DNA from: Cytophaga hutchinsonii ATCC 33406
GTDB lineage: Bacteria; Bacteroidota; Bacteroidia; Cytophagales; Cytophagaceae
Assembly: GCF_000014145.1 (NCBI RefSeq)
Contig: NC_008255.1
Span: forward strand, 931,501-995,500
Length of the DNA: 64,000 nt
Direction of reading: 5' to 3'
The notes under the pieces were generated by a model. It was not told where the DNA came from. It saw nothing but the letters and a program-made list of their open reading frames with translations, and made no database searches. Position numbers and translations under genes: made by a program. Positions within the stretch are counted from its first letter, which is position 1; every line of letters begins with the position of its first letter. Positions 9,382 through 19,856 of this stretch are shown piece after piece.

Positions 9382-9475
9382 TATTTTATATTTTTATACT
9401 ATTAATAATAAGCCTATTGAGCGTTTAATAGTTTCATAACCTCGATAGTTGTCAACTAAGTAAATCCTTCAGACT

Positions 9476-12205
9476 ATGCAATTCTATAAATCTTTGAATA
9501 CAAGTATTTTTTCTACGGGAAGATATACTTCTGTATTTATGACATTTTTTGTTACACTTATGTGTTATTCATTACAAATGACATATACGGAGGCAAAAAC
9601 GACCTCTACAACAGCAGCAGGTGCGTGGGCAGATGCAACTAAATGGTCGGCTGGATTACCTGCAGACGGCGATGTTGTGATTATTAACCATGTGATGGAC
9701 TTTACGAATGTGAACATCAACATTGGTGCAAACACAACGTATACATTTGCACCCGGTTCAAACGGATCATCCATTCCATTGTCATTGGGTATGTCAAGCT
9801 CAACGGCAGTGCTGAACATCAATGCGAATGTTTCATTTGCAGGCGGGATCAACTTAAACGGAGGAACGATTAATGTGTATGAAGGTGCTACTTTAACCGT
9901 TACCAATCAGATTAACCAGGCAGGTACAAAAATTAATGTTGAAGCAGGAGGGAATTTTAATGTTACAGGAAGTTATATAAATAACGGCGGAGATATTCAC
10001 GTAGATGGGTTGGTTACTATTTCCGGTACGTACGACGGACAGAACGCAACAGCTACTGTAACCGGTTCGGGAGATATTACTACAACGGGTCACATGAAAG
10101 GGTTGAACGGAAGTACCATTTTCGGTATTATCAATCCGGATTGCGGCGGCCCGTGCAGCGGTAGAAATCTATGCGGAAGAACTGTTTCATCATTACCGAG
10201 AGCGGCTACATACTGTACATCCGGAGCAGCTGTAGTATTAACGGCTTCATTCAGTTCCGGATCGTCTCCTACCTATCAATGGCAATCAAGCTTAACCAAT
10301 ACAGAAGCTGGTTTTTCAAATATTCTGGTAAACGGTAATTCAAATACCTATTCTGCAACACCGGGTGTTACGACTTATTACAGGGTTAAAATTACCATTG
10401 GCGGCTGTACAAGTGTTACTCCGGTATCTCTGGTAACAATCAGCACATGTAGTAAAACATGGCTGGGTGGAACTTCCGGAACGGAAACAAACTGGGCAAC
10501 GGCAACAAACTGGAGTCCAGCCGGTGTGCCCGCTGCGACGGATGATGTTACAATACCCGTACTGCCAGTGAACAAGCCTGTTATCAGCGGTTCAGTAAAT
10601 GTTAAGAGCATCACCATTGATTTAGGAAGTTCACTTACATTAGCGGCAAACAGTACCTTAAATTCTTATGGAAATATTGTAAATAACGGTACGTTTACTT
10701 CCGTACCAACAGCTGCTGTCGCATTTAAAGGAAGTACCCTGCAAACTATTTATGGCATACCTTCCTTACATAAAGTATCCGTAGATAATACACAAGGTAT
10801 TTCAATACTTACCGCTTTAACAGTAAACGGTACGCTTACTTTAACAAATGGGGCAGTTGCAACAAATTCTAATCTTACCCTAAACTTTGATAACGGAGGA
10901 AATATTGCCTACAACCCTGCAGATGCCGGCAGTATAACGGGGGAGATAACCGGCCGCAGAGACGGATTGGTGCGTACACATTATATCGCTTCTCCGTTCA
11001 GCAGTTCAACTTCAGGACAGGTAGGTGCAACAACCCCGTTGTATTACAACAATTACTGGAAAATGTATTCCAGAGATTTTACAACACAGGGATGGGTAGC
11101 TGTTACCAATACAACCACTCCACTTACACAGGGAACAGGGTTTTCAGTTGCTTTTTCCAATACAAGTTCATTGATACTGACAGGAAGTTATAGTCATACC
11201 TTTACGTTGCCGGCAACCAATTATTCTAATGCTGCTGCAGGTAAATACATACTGATTGGTAATCCATATCCATCAACGTTAGACTGGACTTCAGCCGGAT
11301 TTACAAAAACAAATGTAGGCGGTGCTATTTATTTATGGAGCGGAGCAAGCAGCCAGACATCAAGCTGGGTAGCCAATGTAGGAACAGGACCTAATGGTTC
11401 TCAATATATAGGTCCAATGCAGGCGTTTCTTGTAGCAACAACAGGTACCGGAGGAAATTCAAGTGTTGCTATTAACAATACAGCACGTTTAAGTACGCAG
11501 AATCCTTCTTATGCGCGGGTAGCATCAGATGAAATTGTACGTATTAAGATAACAACTGAAAATCCTGATTTATGGGATGACGCGGTAGTGCGATTCAATG
11601 AAAATGCAACCAGTGAGTTTGATGCAGAATTTGATGCGTATAAAATCATAAATCAAGGGTTTGTTCCATCTGTTTATACGACTTCCGGTACAAACAACTA
11701 TTCCATTCATTCCGTATCGGATGCTGCTGCATTACCAACTATTCCGGTAACTGTAAAACTTCCCTCTGATGGTAATTATACCTTAAGTGTATCGAAAAGT
11801 GATCCATCCGCAGAGTATGTATTGATAGATAAAAAACTTGGTACAGAAAATTTACTTTCAGGCCCGTCTTATGTATTCAGTGGTTTGGTATCAGATGATG
11901 CGAATCGTTTTGAACTGCAATTAAGAACAAGTGTTACAACAGGAACACATACGGCAAATGCAGCTTCTGGTCTTCAAATACATTCTTCTTCAAAAGGATT
12001 CGTAATACAAACCAGCCAATTCAATGGCAGTACAGCAAACATTGAAATTCTGGATGTAACCGGTAAAGTTGTGAAAGTACTTTCAGGTAAAAATATATCC
12101 GACAATACTACATTCATTCCGCTTGATCTTGCAGAGGGAGCTTATATCGTAAAAGTGAACATTGATCACAACGTGTTTGCACAGATGATATCCCTTGTTA
12201 AATAA
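9476..12205 (+). CDS. Giant secreted T9SS cargo protein, paralogue 1 (909 aa)
   Basis: The protein has a signal peptide (about residues 1-41). An N-terminal Thr/Asn/Gly-rich beta-solenoid-like block (about 42-212) opens with the W-x-x-x-x-KW-S-x-G-x-P motif. A cysteine cluster (about 213-238, IFG..DCGGPCSGRNLCG) is followed by an Ig-like domain (about 240-325, YQWQ). A second W..NWS beta block spans about 326-480, the shared GRRD / PLYYNNYWKMY / NPYPSTLDW module about 490-830, and a type A-like T9SS sorting domain about 833-909 ending GAYIVKV..ISLVK. Such proteins pass the outer membrane through the type IX system and are usually left attached to the cell surface. No glycosidase or protease domain is visible, so a structural, adhesive or matrix role is inferred. 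It is the first of six tandem paralogues, with its own dyad upstream and hairpin downstream. Confidence 0.88.
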   Translation: MQFYKSLNTSIFSTGRYTSVFMTFFVTLMCYSLQMTYTEAKTTSTTAAGAWADATKWSAGLPADGDVVIINHVMDFTNVNINIGANTTYTFAPGSNGSSIPLSLGMSSSTAVLNINANVSFAGGINLNGGTINVYEGATLTVTNQINQAGTKINVEAGGNFNVTGSYINNGGDIHVDGLVTISGTYDGQNATATVTGSGDITTTGHMKGLNGSTIFGIINPDCGGPCSGRNLCGRTVSSLPRAATYCTSGAAVVLTASFSSGSSPTYQWQSSLTNTEAGFSNILVNGNSNTYSATPGVTTYYRVKITIGGCTSVTPVSLVTISTCSKTWLGGTSGTETNWATATNWSPAGVPAATDDVTIPVLPVNKPVISGSVNVKSITIDLGSSLTLAANSTLNSYGNIVNNGTFTSVPTAAVAFKGSTLQTIYGIPSLHKVSVDNTQGISILTALTVNGTLTLTNGAVATNSNLTLNFDNGGNIAYNPADAGSITGEITGRRDGLVRTHYIASPFSSSTSGQVGATTPLYYNNYWKMYSRDFTTQGWVAVTNTTTPLTQGTGFSVAFSNTSSLILTGSYSHTFTLPATNYSNAAAGKYILIGNPYPSTLDWTSAGFTKTNVGGAIYLWSGASSQTSSWVANVGTGPNGSQYIGPMQAFLVATTGTGGNSSVAINNTARLSTQNPSYARVASDEIVRIKITTENPDLWDDAVVRFNENATSEFDAEFDAYKIINQGFVPSVYTTSGTNNYSIHSVSDAAALPTIPVTVKLPSDGNYTLSVSKSDPSAEYVLIDKKLGTENLLSGPSYVFSGLVSDDANRFELQLRTSVTTGTHTANAASGLQIHSSSKGFVIQTSQFNGSTANIEILDVTGKVVKVLSGKNISDNTTFIPLDLAEGAYIVKVNIDHNVFAQMISLVK

Positions 12206-12225
12206 TTAATCCATTTTTTAGAATT

Positions 12226-12270
12226 AATAATGCCCCTTAATCCAAATTGAGAGGCATTATTTTTTATTTT
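12226..12270 (+). terminator. Intrinsic terminator after paralogue 1
   Basis: The arms AATAATGCC (12226-12234) and GGCATTATT (12253-12261) pair perfectly and run straight into TTTTTATTTT. This is a classic Rho-independent layout 21 bp after the stop codon. Confidence 0.85.
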
Positions 12271-12437
12271 CGGTTTATTCTATAAACAAGCATCCTTTGT
12301 AAATCTTTTGTTTAGATCTTTCGTAGATGCTCATATAGCACATTGCACTTTTTCAATAAAGACTATGTTTTTAAATGGGGTTTTTATATATTTTATAAAA
12401 GAAAAAATGCATTCGATCAACACAAACAGCTACAATT

Positions 12438-15400
12438 ATGGAACATTTTCTACTAACTCAACGCAGTTATCTGTGTTGCTTTTACAGACTTTCCGGTAAA
12501 GACGATGTAAAAAAAAACAGGCTCACAAAAAACTTTAGAAAAAACTTTCTTGTTTGGGCAGTAATTTTTATGCTGCAATATTCTGTGCAGGCTGCAACAA
12601 AATCAACCAATACGGCAGGCCCATGGAATACGGGTACAAACTGGACAACCACAGGTGCACCGGCAAGCGGGGATATTGCGAATGTGAATCATACAATGTC
12701 AATAAATACCAATATTGCAATTTCTGCAGGAGGGTATTACACGATTAATTCTCCTGCAATTGATGCACCCGGGGGCACAGCATATACGTTAACGGTAGGC
12801 GGAACACTTCTGGGGGGATTCGGAACGCTTGAGGTAAAATCAAATATGACATTTGAAGGCGCACTTACTGTAAATGATTTTGGAAGACTGATTATACGCA
12901 ACGGTGCAGTACTGACAGTAGGGGCGGCTACCTTTGCAGCCTTGTCAGATGTTACAATAGATGAGGGTGGTACATTGATTGTAAATGGAAATATGCTGGT
13001 GTATGGCAATTCTCCTCTGATTAACGGCGATCTTATTGTTAACGGTAATTATACGGGAGATGCGTTATCTGCTATATATGGTACAGGTACCATGAAAAGT
13101 ACGGGTAGCGTAGCAACCATTCTTACCGGAACGGTGTATGGAAGTATTATAGATTGTGCTGCATCATGCACCTATACATCCTGTGGAAGTACGGCATCGG
13201 TTTCGCCTTCTTCAGCTTCTGTCTGTGCCGGCTCTTCTACAACGCTTACGGGCACATTTTCGCCTGTTACTATAGGTACAATAACCTATCAATGGCAATC
13301 AGGTTCATCTGCAACCGGGCCTTTTTCAAACATATCCGGCGCTACAGCAGCCACATATAATGCAGGTCCTGCTTCATCTGTTTATTACAGAGTACGGATT
13401 ACACAACTGGGGTGCACGGCAACAAGTTCTGCCGTATCCGTTACTGTTATTCCAATTCCTGCTATCACCTCCACTACTCCGGCCAGCAGATGCGGGAATG
13501 GCAGTATAACATTAAATGCAGCAGCAAGTGCCGGAACGGTGTATTGGTATGCTGCATTGACAGGGGGCGCCAGCATAGCTTCAGGAAACAGTTATTCACC
13601 TGCAGTTACAGGAACTACCACGTATTATGTATCTGCAACAACTGCAAGCGGTGGCTGTACAACAGCAGCCAGAACAGCAGTTACAGCAACCGTTAATACA
13701 ATACCTGCCATTGCTTCCGTTACCGGAGGAAGTCGGTGCGGTCCCGGAAGTGTAGCACTTTCAGCATCCGCAAGTGCAGCAACAATTAATTGGTACGATG
13801 CATCCGTTGGCGGTACATTGGTAAATACAGGTGTCAGTTTTAGTCCAACGGTAAGCAGTACCACAACCTATTATGTTGATGCTACAGCTACCGGTTGCAC
13901 AACAGCATCAAGAACAGCTGTCACAGCAACAGTATCTCCGTGTGCAGTAATATGGACAGGTACAGTAAGTACAAGCTGGAATACAGCCGGTAACTGGAAT
14001 CTTGCATTTGTTCCTACAAATATCAATAGTGTGACCATTCCTTCAGGTACTGCTTTCCAGCCAACAATTTCAGCTTCATCAACGGCTGCTGATCTAACAA
14101 TCAATTCCGGTGCTGCACTAACGGTAAGTGCCAGCGGTGTTTTAAATGCATATGGCAACATTGCAAACAGCGGCACCATAACAACCGTTGCCGGGTCAAC
14201 GGTTGTTATGGCCGGGAGTTCGGCACAAACCATTACTGGTGTACCATCATTATATAATGTACAGGTAACTAATGCCGCAGGCTTTTCAATACTATCCGCG
14301 CTTACTGTTAATGGCACCCTTACCTTATCAAACGGTGTTATTACAACCAATTCAAATCTTACGCTCAACTTTGATAACGGAGGTAACATCGCGTATAATG
14401 CTGCAGATGCAGGAAGTATAAGCGGAAATGTCACCGGCCGGAGGGACGGTCTGATACGCACGCACTATATTGCAGCGCCTTTCAGTGGCGTAACAACTGC
14501 GCAGGTAGGAGCCACCACACCGTTATATTATAATAATTACTGGAAATTGTATGAGCGGGATTTTACTTCGCAGGGCTGGCTTGCTGTAACCAATGCAACA
14601 ACAGCCATGACGTTGGGTACCGGGTATTCATTGGCTTTCCCGAATACAGCTTCGCTTATTATGACAGGTACCTATAATCACAGTTATACATTAACGGGTA
14701 CGGGATATTCAAATGCAGTTGCCAATAAATATATTCTGGTTGCGAATCCATATCCATCTACTCTCGACTGGACATCAGCAACAGGTTTTACTAAAACCAA
14801 TGTAGCCAATGCCATTTATTTGTGGAGTGCAAGTACCAATCAGTCTTCAAGCTATGTAGCAGGTGTAGGCACAGGTCCTAACGGAACACAATACATACCG
14901 GCCATGCAGTCCTTTCTTGTCAGAGTTACAGGCTCTGGTGGAACATCAAGTGTTTCTATAAATAATACCGCACGTATCAGCACACAAAATCCGTCGTTTG
15001 CACGTATCGCTTCAGATGGAATTGTGCGGATTAAAATACAAACCGAAGATCATCTTTTATGGGATGATGCTGTGATTCGTTTTAATGAAGGCGCTACAAA
15101 TGATTTTGATTTTGAGCTTGATGCATATAAAATTTTAAATTACGGAGTTGCGCCATCCATTTATACAACCATGGATGAAACGCCATATTCCATAAATTCT
15201 GTAGCATCACCTTCTGATTTGCCTAATATACCTGTATCCATAAAATTGCCGGCTGATGGTAATTATGAATTGGTTGTTACTCAAAACGATCCAACGATAG
15301 AATATACGTTAGTAGATAAAAAAAATGGCACAGAAAATCTGCTGTCAGATCCAACCTATGCGTTTAGCGGGCTTACTTCAGATGATCCAGGTCGTTTTGA

Positions 15401-15692
15401 ACTTAAACTGAGAACCAATGTTGCTACAAGTATACAGTCAGGCAATGCAGCAGGCGGCTTACGTATTAATTCTTCAACAAAAGGATTTGTTATCCAGACA
15501 CAGGAATTCGCAGGCGAAGCAGCGGTAATAGAAATTTCTGATATGGCAGGTAAAGTGATTCAAGTTATATCGAATGAAAATCTTGCAGCAGGTACAACAT
15601 TTGTGCCTTCAGCAATTCCTGAAGGTGCATATCTGGTTAATGTGACTGTTTCAGATAAAAAATTTGCAGGCTTGATTTCTGTTATAAAATAA
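12438..15692 (+). CDS. Giant secreted T9SS cargo protein, paralogue 2 (1084 aa)
   Basis: The signal region is long: a roughly 35-residue charged n-region precedes the hydrophobic stretch FLVWAVIFMLQYSVQA, with cleavage near residue 52. Then follow an N-terminal beta block opening W-x4-NW, a cysteine cluster (VYG..DCAASCTYTSCG, about residue 232) and three Ig-like domains (about 255-345, 345-430 and 430-505). The latter two carry the W-Y-.-TTTYYV pattern and paired Cys. The second W..NWN beta block is at about 508-660, the shared GRRD / NPYPSTLDW module from about 667, and the T9SS sorting domain at about 1005-1084. It is the only array member without a TTAAC-N4-GTTAA dyad upstream; its 232-bp leader holds the terminator of paralogue 1. 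The start could lie further downstream if the n-region is not translated. Confidence 0.87.
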   Translation: MEHFLLTQRSYLCCFYRLSGKDDVKKNRLTKNFRKNFLVWAVIFMLQYSVQAATKSTNTAGPWNTGTNWTTTGAPASGDIANVNHTMSINTNIAISAGGYYTINSPAIDAPGGTAYTLTVGGTLLGGFGTLEVKSNMTFEGALTVNDFGRLIIRNGAVLTVGAATFAALSDVTIDEGGTLIVNGNMLVYGNSPLINGDLIVNGNYTGDALSAIYGTGTMKSTGSVATILTGTVYGSIIDCAASCTYTSCGSTASVSPSSASVCAGSSTTLTGTFSPVTIGTITYQWQSGSSATGPFSNISGATAATYNAGPASSVYYRVRITQLGCTATSSAVSVTVIPIPAITSTTPASRCGNGSITLNAAASAGTVYWYAALTGGASIASGNSYSPAVTGTTTYYVSATTASGGCTTAARTAVTATVNTIPAIASVTGGSRCGPGSVALSASASAATINWYDASVGGTLVNTGVSFSPTVSSTTTYYVDATATGCTTASRTAVTATVSPCAVIWTGTVSTSWNTAGNWNLAFVPTNINSVTIPSGTAFQPTISASSTAADLTINSGAALTVSASGVLNAYGNIANSGTITTVAGSTVVMAGSSAQTITGVPSLYNVQVTNAAGFSILSALTVNGTLTLSNGVITTNSNLTLNFDNGGNIAYNAADAGSISGNVTGRRDGLIRTHYIAAPFSGVTTAQVGATTPLYYNNYWKLYERDFTSQGWLAVTNATTAMTLGTGYSLAFPNTASLIMTGTYNHSYTLTGTGYSNAVANKYILVANPYPSTLDWTSATGFTKTNVANAIYLWSASTNQSSSYVAGVGTGPNGTQYIPAMQSFLVRVTGSGGTSSVSINNTARISTQNPSFARIASDGIVRIKIQTEDHLLWDDAVIRFNEGATNDFDFELDAYKILNYGVAPSIYTTMDETPYSINSVASPSDLPNIPVSIKLPADGNYELVVTQNDPTIEYTLVDKKNGTENLLSDPTYAFSGLTSDDPGRFELKLRTNVATSIQSGNAAGGLRINSSTKGFVIQTQEFAGEAAVIEISDMAGKVIQVISNENLAAGTTFVPSAIPEGAYLVNVTVSDKKFAGLISVIK

Positions 15693-15710
15693 AGGCAGAA
15701 TTACTTTATC

Positions 15711-15745
15711 AGGAAGACCATAACACATTGTGTTATGGTCTTCCT
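15711..15745 (+). terminator. Strong hairpin terminator after paralogue 2
   Basis: Arms 15711-15726 and 15730-15745 form a perfect 16-bp stem with a 3-base loop, followed by TGTTTTAT. It lies 19 bp after the stop codon. Confidence 0.85.
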
Positions 15746-15807
15746 GTTTTATAGATGTAAGTATTGTTAACAAATGTATTAAAATGATTCATAAATGATG
15801 AATAAAA

Positions 15808-15821
15808 TTAACATATGTTAA
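15808..15821. promoter_or_regulatory. Putative operator palindrome TTAACATATGTTAA
   Basis: A perfect 14-bp palindrome 189 bp before the paralogue 3 start. Identical sequence occurs at 19843 and 23498. Confidence 0.6.
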
Positions 15822-16010
15822 CAGTTAAGTATTCCGTATACAATTGTTTATAAATTTTTCACATTGGAACTAAGAAGGTTAGATTCATGTGTGATTTTTG
15901 TGTAAGTTTTTAAACTTTTTTTTCCAAACATAATTTTTTAAGCGCTCGTTGAAACAGATTCAATGTTTATGCCGGTAATTTTTATTGCCGGTCAATTTTA
16001 AAGAGTTATT

Positions 16011-19000
16011 ATGGAAAAATTTTTACGAATAAAAATTGAAAATGAGAATCTGATTGCTGATCACACTTTTGACAAAGTAAAAAAACGGAAACAGGAATAT
16101 TTCAACTTAACTTTCTGTACAGGTAAAATTAAAGCCGTGGCTTTATCTATGCTTTTCTTTCTTTTACTAAGTTATTCAGGGCATGCAGCTGTAAAAACTT
16201 CTGCAGCTGCCGGTAACTGGAATGTCGCTGCAAACTGGACATCTTCGGGAGTTCCAGGCAGTACAGATCAGGTTACTGTAAATAACATAATGACATTAAA
16301 TGCGGATTTAACAATAAACAGCGGCGGCATTTATACCTTTAATTCAAACTCCACCGGTACAATGGTTTTGAAAATGGGGGATCATCTGTTAACAGGAGGA
16401 GGTGATCTGAATATCAATGCGCCTGCAGTTGTAACAATGGGGAGCGGTGATTTGTATTTTGGAACAATACATGTGTATGCAGGAGCCACACTAAACATTA
16501 CAGGCAATTTAGATATTACAGCTTCAAATATTATTGTTGATGAAGGAGGTATATTAAATGTTGGCGGAAACTTTTTAAATACAAACAGCAGTGTTGTTGT
16601 GAATGGTATCATTGCCATAGGCGGAAAGTATGTATCGAATGCAACAGCTTTAGCAAGTGCAACGGTTACAGGTACGGGAAGTATTACCAGTAATGGTGTA
16701 ATGACCAACAGTACATTTTTGGGTTCAAGTACCATCTTTGGTTCATCCGGTGATTGCAATGCCGGGCCGTGCAACGGCGGGTGCATTGCCGGCATGACCG
16801 CGCTGCCTGTAACCGGCCCGGGAATGATCTGTTCGGGCACATCCAATCTGGTATATACAACAAATCCGGTAAGCGGTGCAAGCAGCTACGTATGGACCTT
16901 GCCGGCAGGAACAGTCATTACATCAGGTGCAAATACCAGAACAATCACGGTAACAGCAGGGGCAACGTCAGGAAATATTTCTGTTAGACCAACAAATACG
17001 ACCTGTGCAGGAACAACCGCTTCGCTTGCTGTTACGGCTGGTGTACCAACAGGCACAGCAGCTATCAGCGGCGCGGCAACAGCGTGCCAGAGCACAGGTG
17101 GTTTTGTATATGCTGTTTCAGGTGTTAATGCAGCAACAACGTATAATTGGTCTGTACCGCCGGGAGCGAGTATTACAAGCGGTGCAGGTACAAATACCAT
17201 AACGGTTACAATGGGGACAACGGCAGGTGCGATAAGCGTTACTCCTGCAAATATCTGCGGCAATGCTACAGGTGTAACGGTTGCTACAAAAGCTGTAGCG
17301 CTTTCCGTTCAGCCGGCTGCAGCAATTGCATATCCGTATACAACGTATTGTAAAAATACAACTACTCAGGCTCCGCTAATCACGGGAACCACCGGCGGTA
17401 CATTTTCTTCCTCGCCAACAGGTTTATCTATGAACAGCTTAACAGGAATCATTACAGGGAGCTCAAGTACAGCAAGAGCGTATACGATAACCTATACTGC
17501 CCCGGCTGCTACAGGATGCAGCAATGCTACAGCAACACAATCCATTACCATTGTAAGCACAAATATGACACCTGTAACGTCTGCTATTACAGGTTCCGGT
17601 TCTTCTTGTCAAAATGGTACAGGCACTTATTCAATCACGAATACTGTTACGTCATATGACTGGAAACTTCCATCCGGTTCAACAATCAGCAGCGGATCTT
17701 CAACACAATCAATAGGTGTGCTGTTTGGTACCGCATCCGGTGTTATTTCTGTTACACCGCTTACTACTTGCGCCGGTAATACAGCAACAGTAACTGTTAC
17801 CGTGTCTCCATGCGCAAAAACCTGGAACGGTTCTGCAGGGTCTGATTGGAGTACTGCTGCTAACTGGTCGCCGTCTATTGTTCCTGCCGCTACAGAAGAT
17901 GTTACTATTGCTAATGTTGCGTCAAAGCCTGTTGTTAGTGCGGGAGCAACAGGCAATACAAAAAATCTTACCATTAATTCCGGAGCAGGCCTTACCATCA
18001 GTTCTGCCGGTACAGTAAATGTAACCGGCAATGTTGTGAACAACGGTACGTTTACAGCCTCTTCAGGTTCTACACTTGGTTTTACAGGTACTACAGCACA
18101 AACAATTACAGGTGTGCCTTCCATTTATAATTTAAATATTAATAACGCTGCTGGTGTATCCGTACTTTCACCACTTGCAGCGAACGGTACAATCTCCTTG
18201 CTAAACGGTGCCCTAACAACAAATTCCAATCTTACCCTGGAGTTCGATAATGGAGGGAATGTTGGATATGCTGCATCAGACGCAGGAAGTATTTCCGGAA
18301 ATGTTGCCGGCAGAAGAAATGCATTGATCCGTACGCATTATGTAGCCGCCCCTTTTAACGGAGTAAGTTCAGCACAGGTAGGCGCAACCACGCCGTTATT
18401 CTACAACGGTAACTGGAAAATGTATGTTAAATCATTTGATAACCAGGGTTGGAATGCGATAACAGATGCCACAATGGCAATGCCATTAGGTACCGGATAT
18501 TCGGTAGCGCTTCCTTCTCTTTCTGTTTTGCTGTTTTCAGGAACGTATAACCACAACTTTCAACTTACCGGTACATCGTATTCAAACACCGTAGCAGGAA
18601 AATATATGTTAGTTGGAAACCCATATCCATCAACATTAGATTGGAGCAGCACAAGCGGATGGACAAAAACAAATATTGCAGATGCCATTTATCTATGGAG
18701 TGCTTCTACAAATCAGATCTCAAGCTGGGTAGGGGGAGTTACTTCAGGACCTAATGCTTCAAAATATATTCCGGCAATGCAGGCATTTATGGTAACAACT
18801 ACAGGTTCCGGCGGAATGGCTAGTTTAGGCATTAATAATAATGCCCGTGTGAGTAACCAGAATGTGGCATATGCGCGGGAAGGTGCCGATGAAACAGTCC
18901 GGATTAAAATTCAGACAGAAAACAGTGATTTGTGGGATGATGCCGTAATTCGTTTTAATGAAATGGCAACAAACGATTTCGACCCTGATTTCGATGCCTA

Positions 19001-19565
19001 TAAAATTATTAATTATGGAATTGCGCCTTCTATTTATACAACCCTTGGCTCAACCCTCTACTCCATCAATTCTGTAGCGGATCCGCTTGCGTTGTCCAGT
19101 ATTCCTGTGTCTGTAAAATTACCTTCCGATGGTAATTATATATTAAGTGTAGTAAAAAGCGATCCGGCAATTGATTACGTGCTGATCGATAAAAAATTTG
19201 GAATAGAAAACCTGATTTCAGGACCCGGCTATACATTTGTTGGTCTGGCTTCGGATAATACCGATCGTTTTGAACTTCAGTTACGAACAGCAGTTACTAC
19301 AGGTATTTACCAGACTCAGGCACACAGCGGTTTGAAAATTAATGCTGCACCGAAAGGTTTTGTTATTCAGACAGACATGTATGCTGCGAATGACGCACGT
19401 ATAGAAATTTTGGATATGACTGGAAAAATAATTCAGGTAATGGCGCAAAATAATTTAAACAGTGGTACTACGTTTGTTCCGCTGGATCTGGCAGATGGGG
19501 CCTACCTTATTAAAGTGTCTGTGGCAGAGGAAGAATTTTCAGGAATGATTTCACTGATCAGGTAA
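16011..19565 (+). CDS. Giant secreted T9SS cargo protein, paralogue 3 (1184 aa)
   Basis: An unusually long n-region (about 40 residues, with KVKKRKQ) precedes the hydrophobic stretch ALSMLFFLLLSYSGHA; cleavage is predicted near residue 59. The order is then an N-terminal beta block opening W-x4-NW, and a cysteine cluster (IFG..GDCNAGPCNGGC, about residue 240). Two adjacent PKD-like units come next (YVWTLPAGTVITSG, YNWSVPPGASITSG), then a further Ig-like stretch and a third PKD-like unit (YDWKLPSGSTISSG). The second W..NWS block starts at about 602, the shared GRR / NPYPSTLDW module at about 767, and the T9SS sorting domain at about 1107-1184. Cell-surface attachment through type IX secretion is inferred from the C-terminus. 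No enzymatic motif is visible. An in-frame GTG just before ALSML could give a shorter signal peptide. Confidence 0.87.
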   Translation: MEKFLRIKIENENLIADHTFDKVKKRKQEYFNLTFCTGKIKAVALSMLFFLLLSYSGHAAVKTSAAAGNWNVAANWTSSGVPGSTDQVTVNNIMTLNADLTINSGGIYTFNSNSTGTMVLKMGDHLLTGGGDLNINAPAVVTMGSGDLYFGTIHVYAGATLNITGNLDITASNIIVDEGGILNVGGNFLNTNSSVVVNGIIAIGGKYVSNATALASATVTGTGSITSNGVMTNSTFLGSSTIFGSSGDCNAGPCNGGCIAGMTALPVTGPGMICSGTSNLVYTTNPVSGASSYVWTLPAGTVITSGANTRTITVTAGATSGNISVRPTNTTCAGTTASLAVTAGVPTGTAAISGAATACQSTGGFVYAVSGVNAATTYNWSVPPGASITSGAGTNTITVTMGTTAGAISVTPANICGNATGVTVATKAVALSVQPAAAIAYPYTTYCKNTTTQAPLITGTTGGTFSSSPTGLSMNSLTGIITGSSSTARAYTITYTAPAATGCSNATATQSITIVSTNMTPVTSAITGSGSSCQNGTGTYSITNTVTSYDWKLPSGSTISSGSSTQSIGVLFGTASGVISVTPLTTCAGNTATVTVTVSPCAKTWNGSAGSDWSTAANWSPSIVPAATEDVTIANVASKPVVSAGATGNTKNLTINSGAGLTISSAGTVNVTGNVVNNGTFTASSGSTLGFTGTTAQTITGVPSIYNLNINNAAGVSVLSPLAANGTISLLNGALTTNSNLTLEFDNGGNVGYAASDAGSISGNVAGRRNALIRTHYVAAPFNGVSSAQVGATTPLFYNGNWKMYVKSFDNQGWNAITDATMAMPLGTGYSVALPSLSVLLFSGTYNHNFQLTGTSYSNTVAGKYMLVGNPYPSTLDWSSTSGWTKTNIADAIYLWSASTNQISSWVGGVTSGPNASKYIPAMQAFMVTTTGSGGMASLGINNNARVSNQNVAYAREGADETVRIKIQTENSDLWDDAVIRFNEMATNDFDPDFDAYKIINYGIAPSIYTTLGSTLYSINSVADPLALSSIPVSVKLPSDGNYILSVVKSDPAIDYVLIDKKFGIENLISGPGYTFVGLASDNTDRFELQLRTAVTTGIYQTQAHSGLKINAAPKGFVIQTDMYAANDARIEILDMTGKIIQVMAQNNLNSGTTFVPLDLADGAYLIKVSVAEEEFSGMISLIR

Positions 19566-19598
19566 ATTTTTCAGCGTATTTACTATAGTATTATTGCG

Positions 19599-19640
19599 TC
19601 CCATTTTCATGAATTATCATGGGAATGGGATGTTTCATTT
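19599..19640 (+). terminator. Hairpin terminator after paralogue 3
   Basis: Arms 19599-19612 and 19617-19630 form a 14-bp stem with two G-T wobbles and a 4-base loop, then TGTTTCATTT. Confidence 0.75.
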
Positions 19641-19769
19641 ATGTCTGATGGCTTAATAAGCTTCGCTGATTTTTAAGAACACAGTAAAGAGTCTTTTTGC
19701 AATACCGCTTTTTGAATTCAGGACTTATTTTTTGAATCCATAAATTTTCTCTCCTGTAAAATATAGTAA

Positions 19770-19809
19770 ATATTACATGTACAAAATAAAATGTTTAAAC
19801 ATGTAATAT
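19770..19809. repeat. Inverted repeat with TATTACATGT / ACATGTAATA arms
   Basis: The arms 19770-19780 and 19799-19809 match over 11 bp around an 18-bp centre. A TTACAT-GTAA theme recurs just upstream of paralogues 4 and 5, so a second regulator site is possible. Confidence 0.5.
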
Positions 19810-19842
19810 GCATTTTCAGCGAATATTAGTAGTTTTTAATAT

Positions 19843-19856
19843 TTAACATATGTTAA
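19843..19856. promoter_or_regulatory. Putative operator palindrome TTAACATATGTTAA
   Basis: Perfect 14-bp palindrome, identical to those at 15808 and 23498, 183 bp before the paralogue 4 start. Confidence 0.6.

Larger units (their letters stand above)
9115..9475. other. 361-bp AT-rich intergenic region before the first giant secreted protein
   Basis: It holds the weak hairpin at 9131-9155, the TTAAC-N4-GTTAA dyad at 9368-9381 and very AT-rich DNA. I saw no coding sequence or RNA gene in it. The promoter of the downstream gene must lie here, but no clean TAnnTTTG box was found. Confidence 0.6.
15693..16010. other. 318-bp intergenic region between paralogues 2 and 3
   Basis: It holds the terminator at 15711-15745, the perfect palindrome at 15808-15821 (followed at once by a further AGTTAAG) and about 190 bp of AT-rich leader with no reading frame of note. 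A short inverted repeat with GCCGGT arms (GCCGGTAATTTTTATTGCCGG) lies near 15970-15990. Confidence 0.6.

Noticed and set aside
12308-12499. 63-aa plus-strand frame before paralogue 2
   Set aside because: It lies in AT-rich leader DNA, overlaps the paralogue 2 start in another frame, and has no recognisable features.
13385-14461. Long minus-strand open frames within the giant-protein genes (also 16382-16846, 25863-26417, 31686-32204, 33510-33998)
   Set aside because: They are antisense to Thr/Ala/Gly/Val-rich coding repeats, lack family motifs or signal peptides, and appear in the same relative place in several paralogues. They are shadows caused by codon bias.
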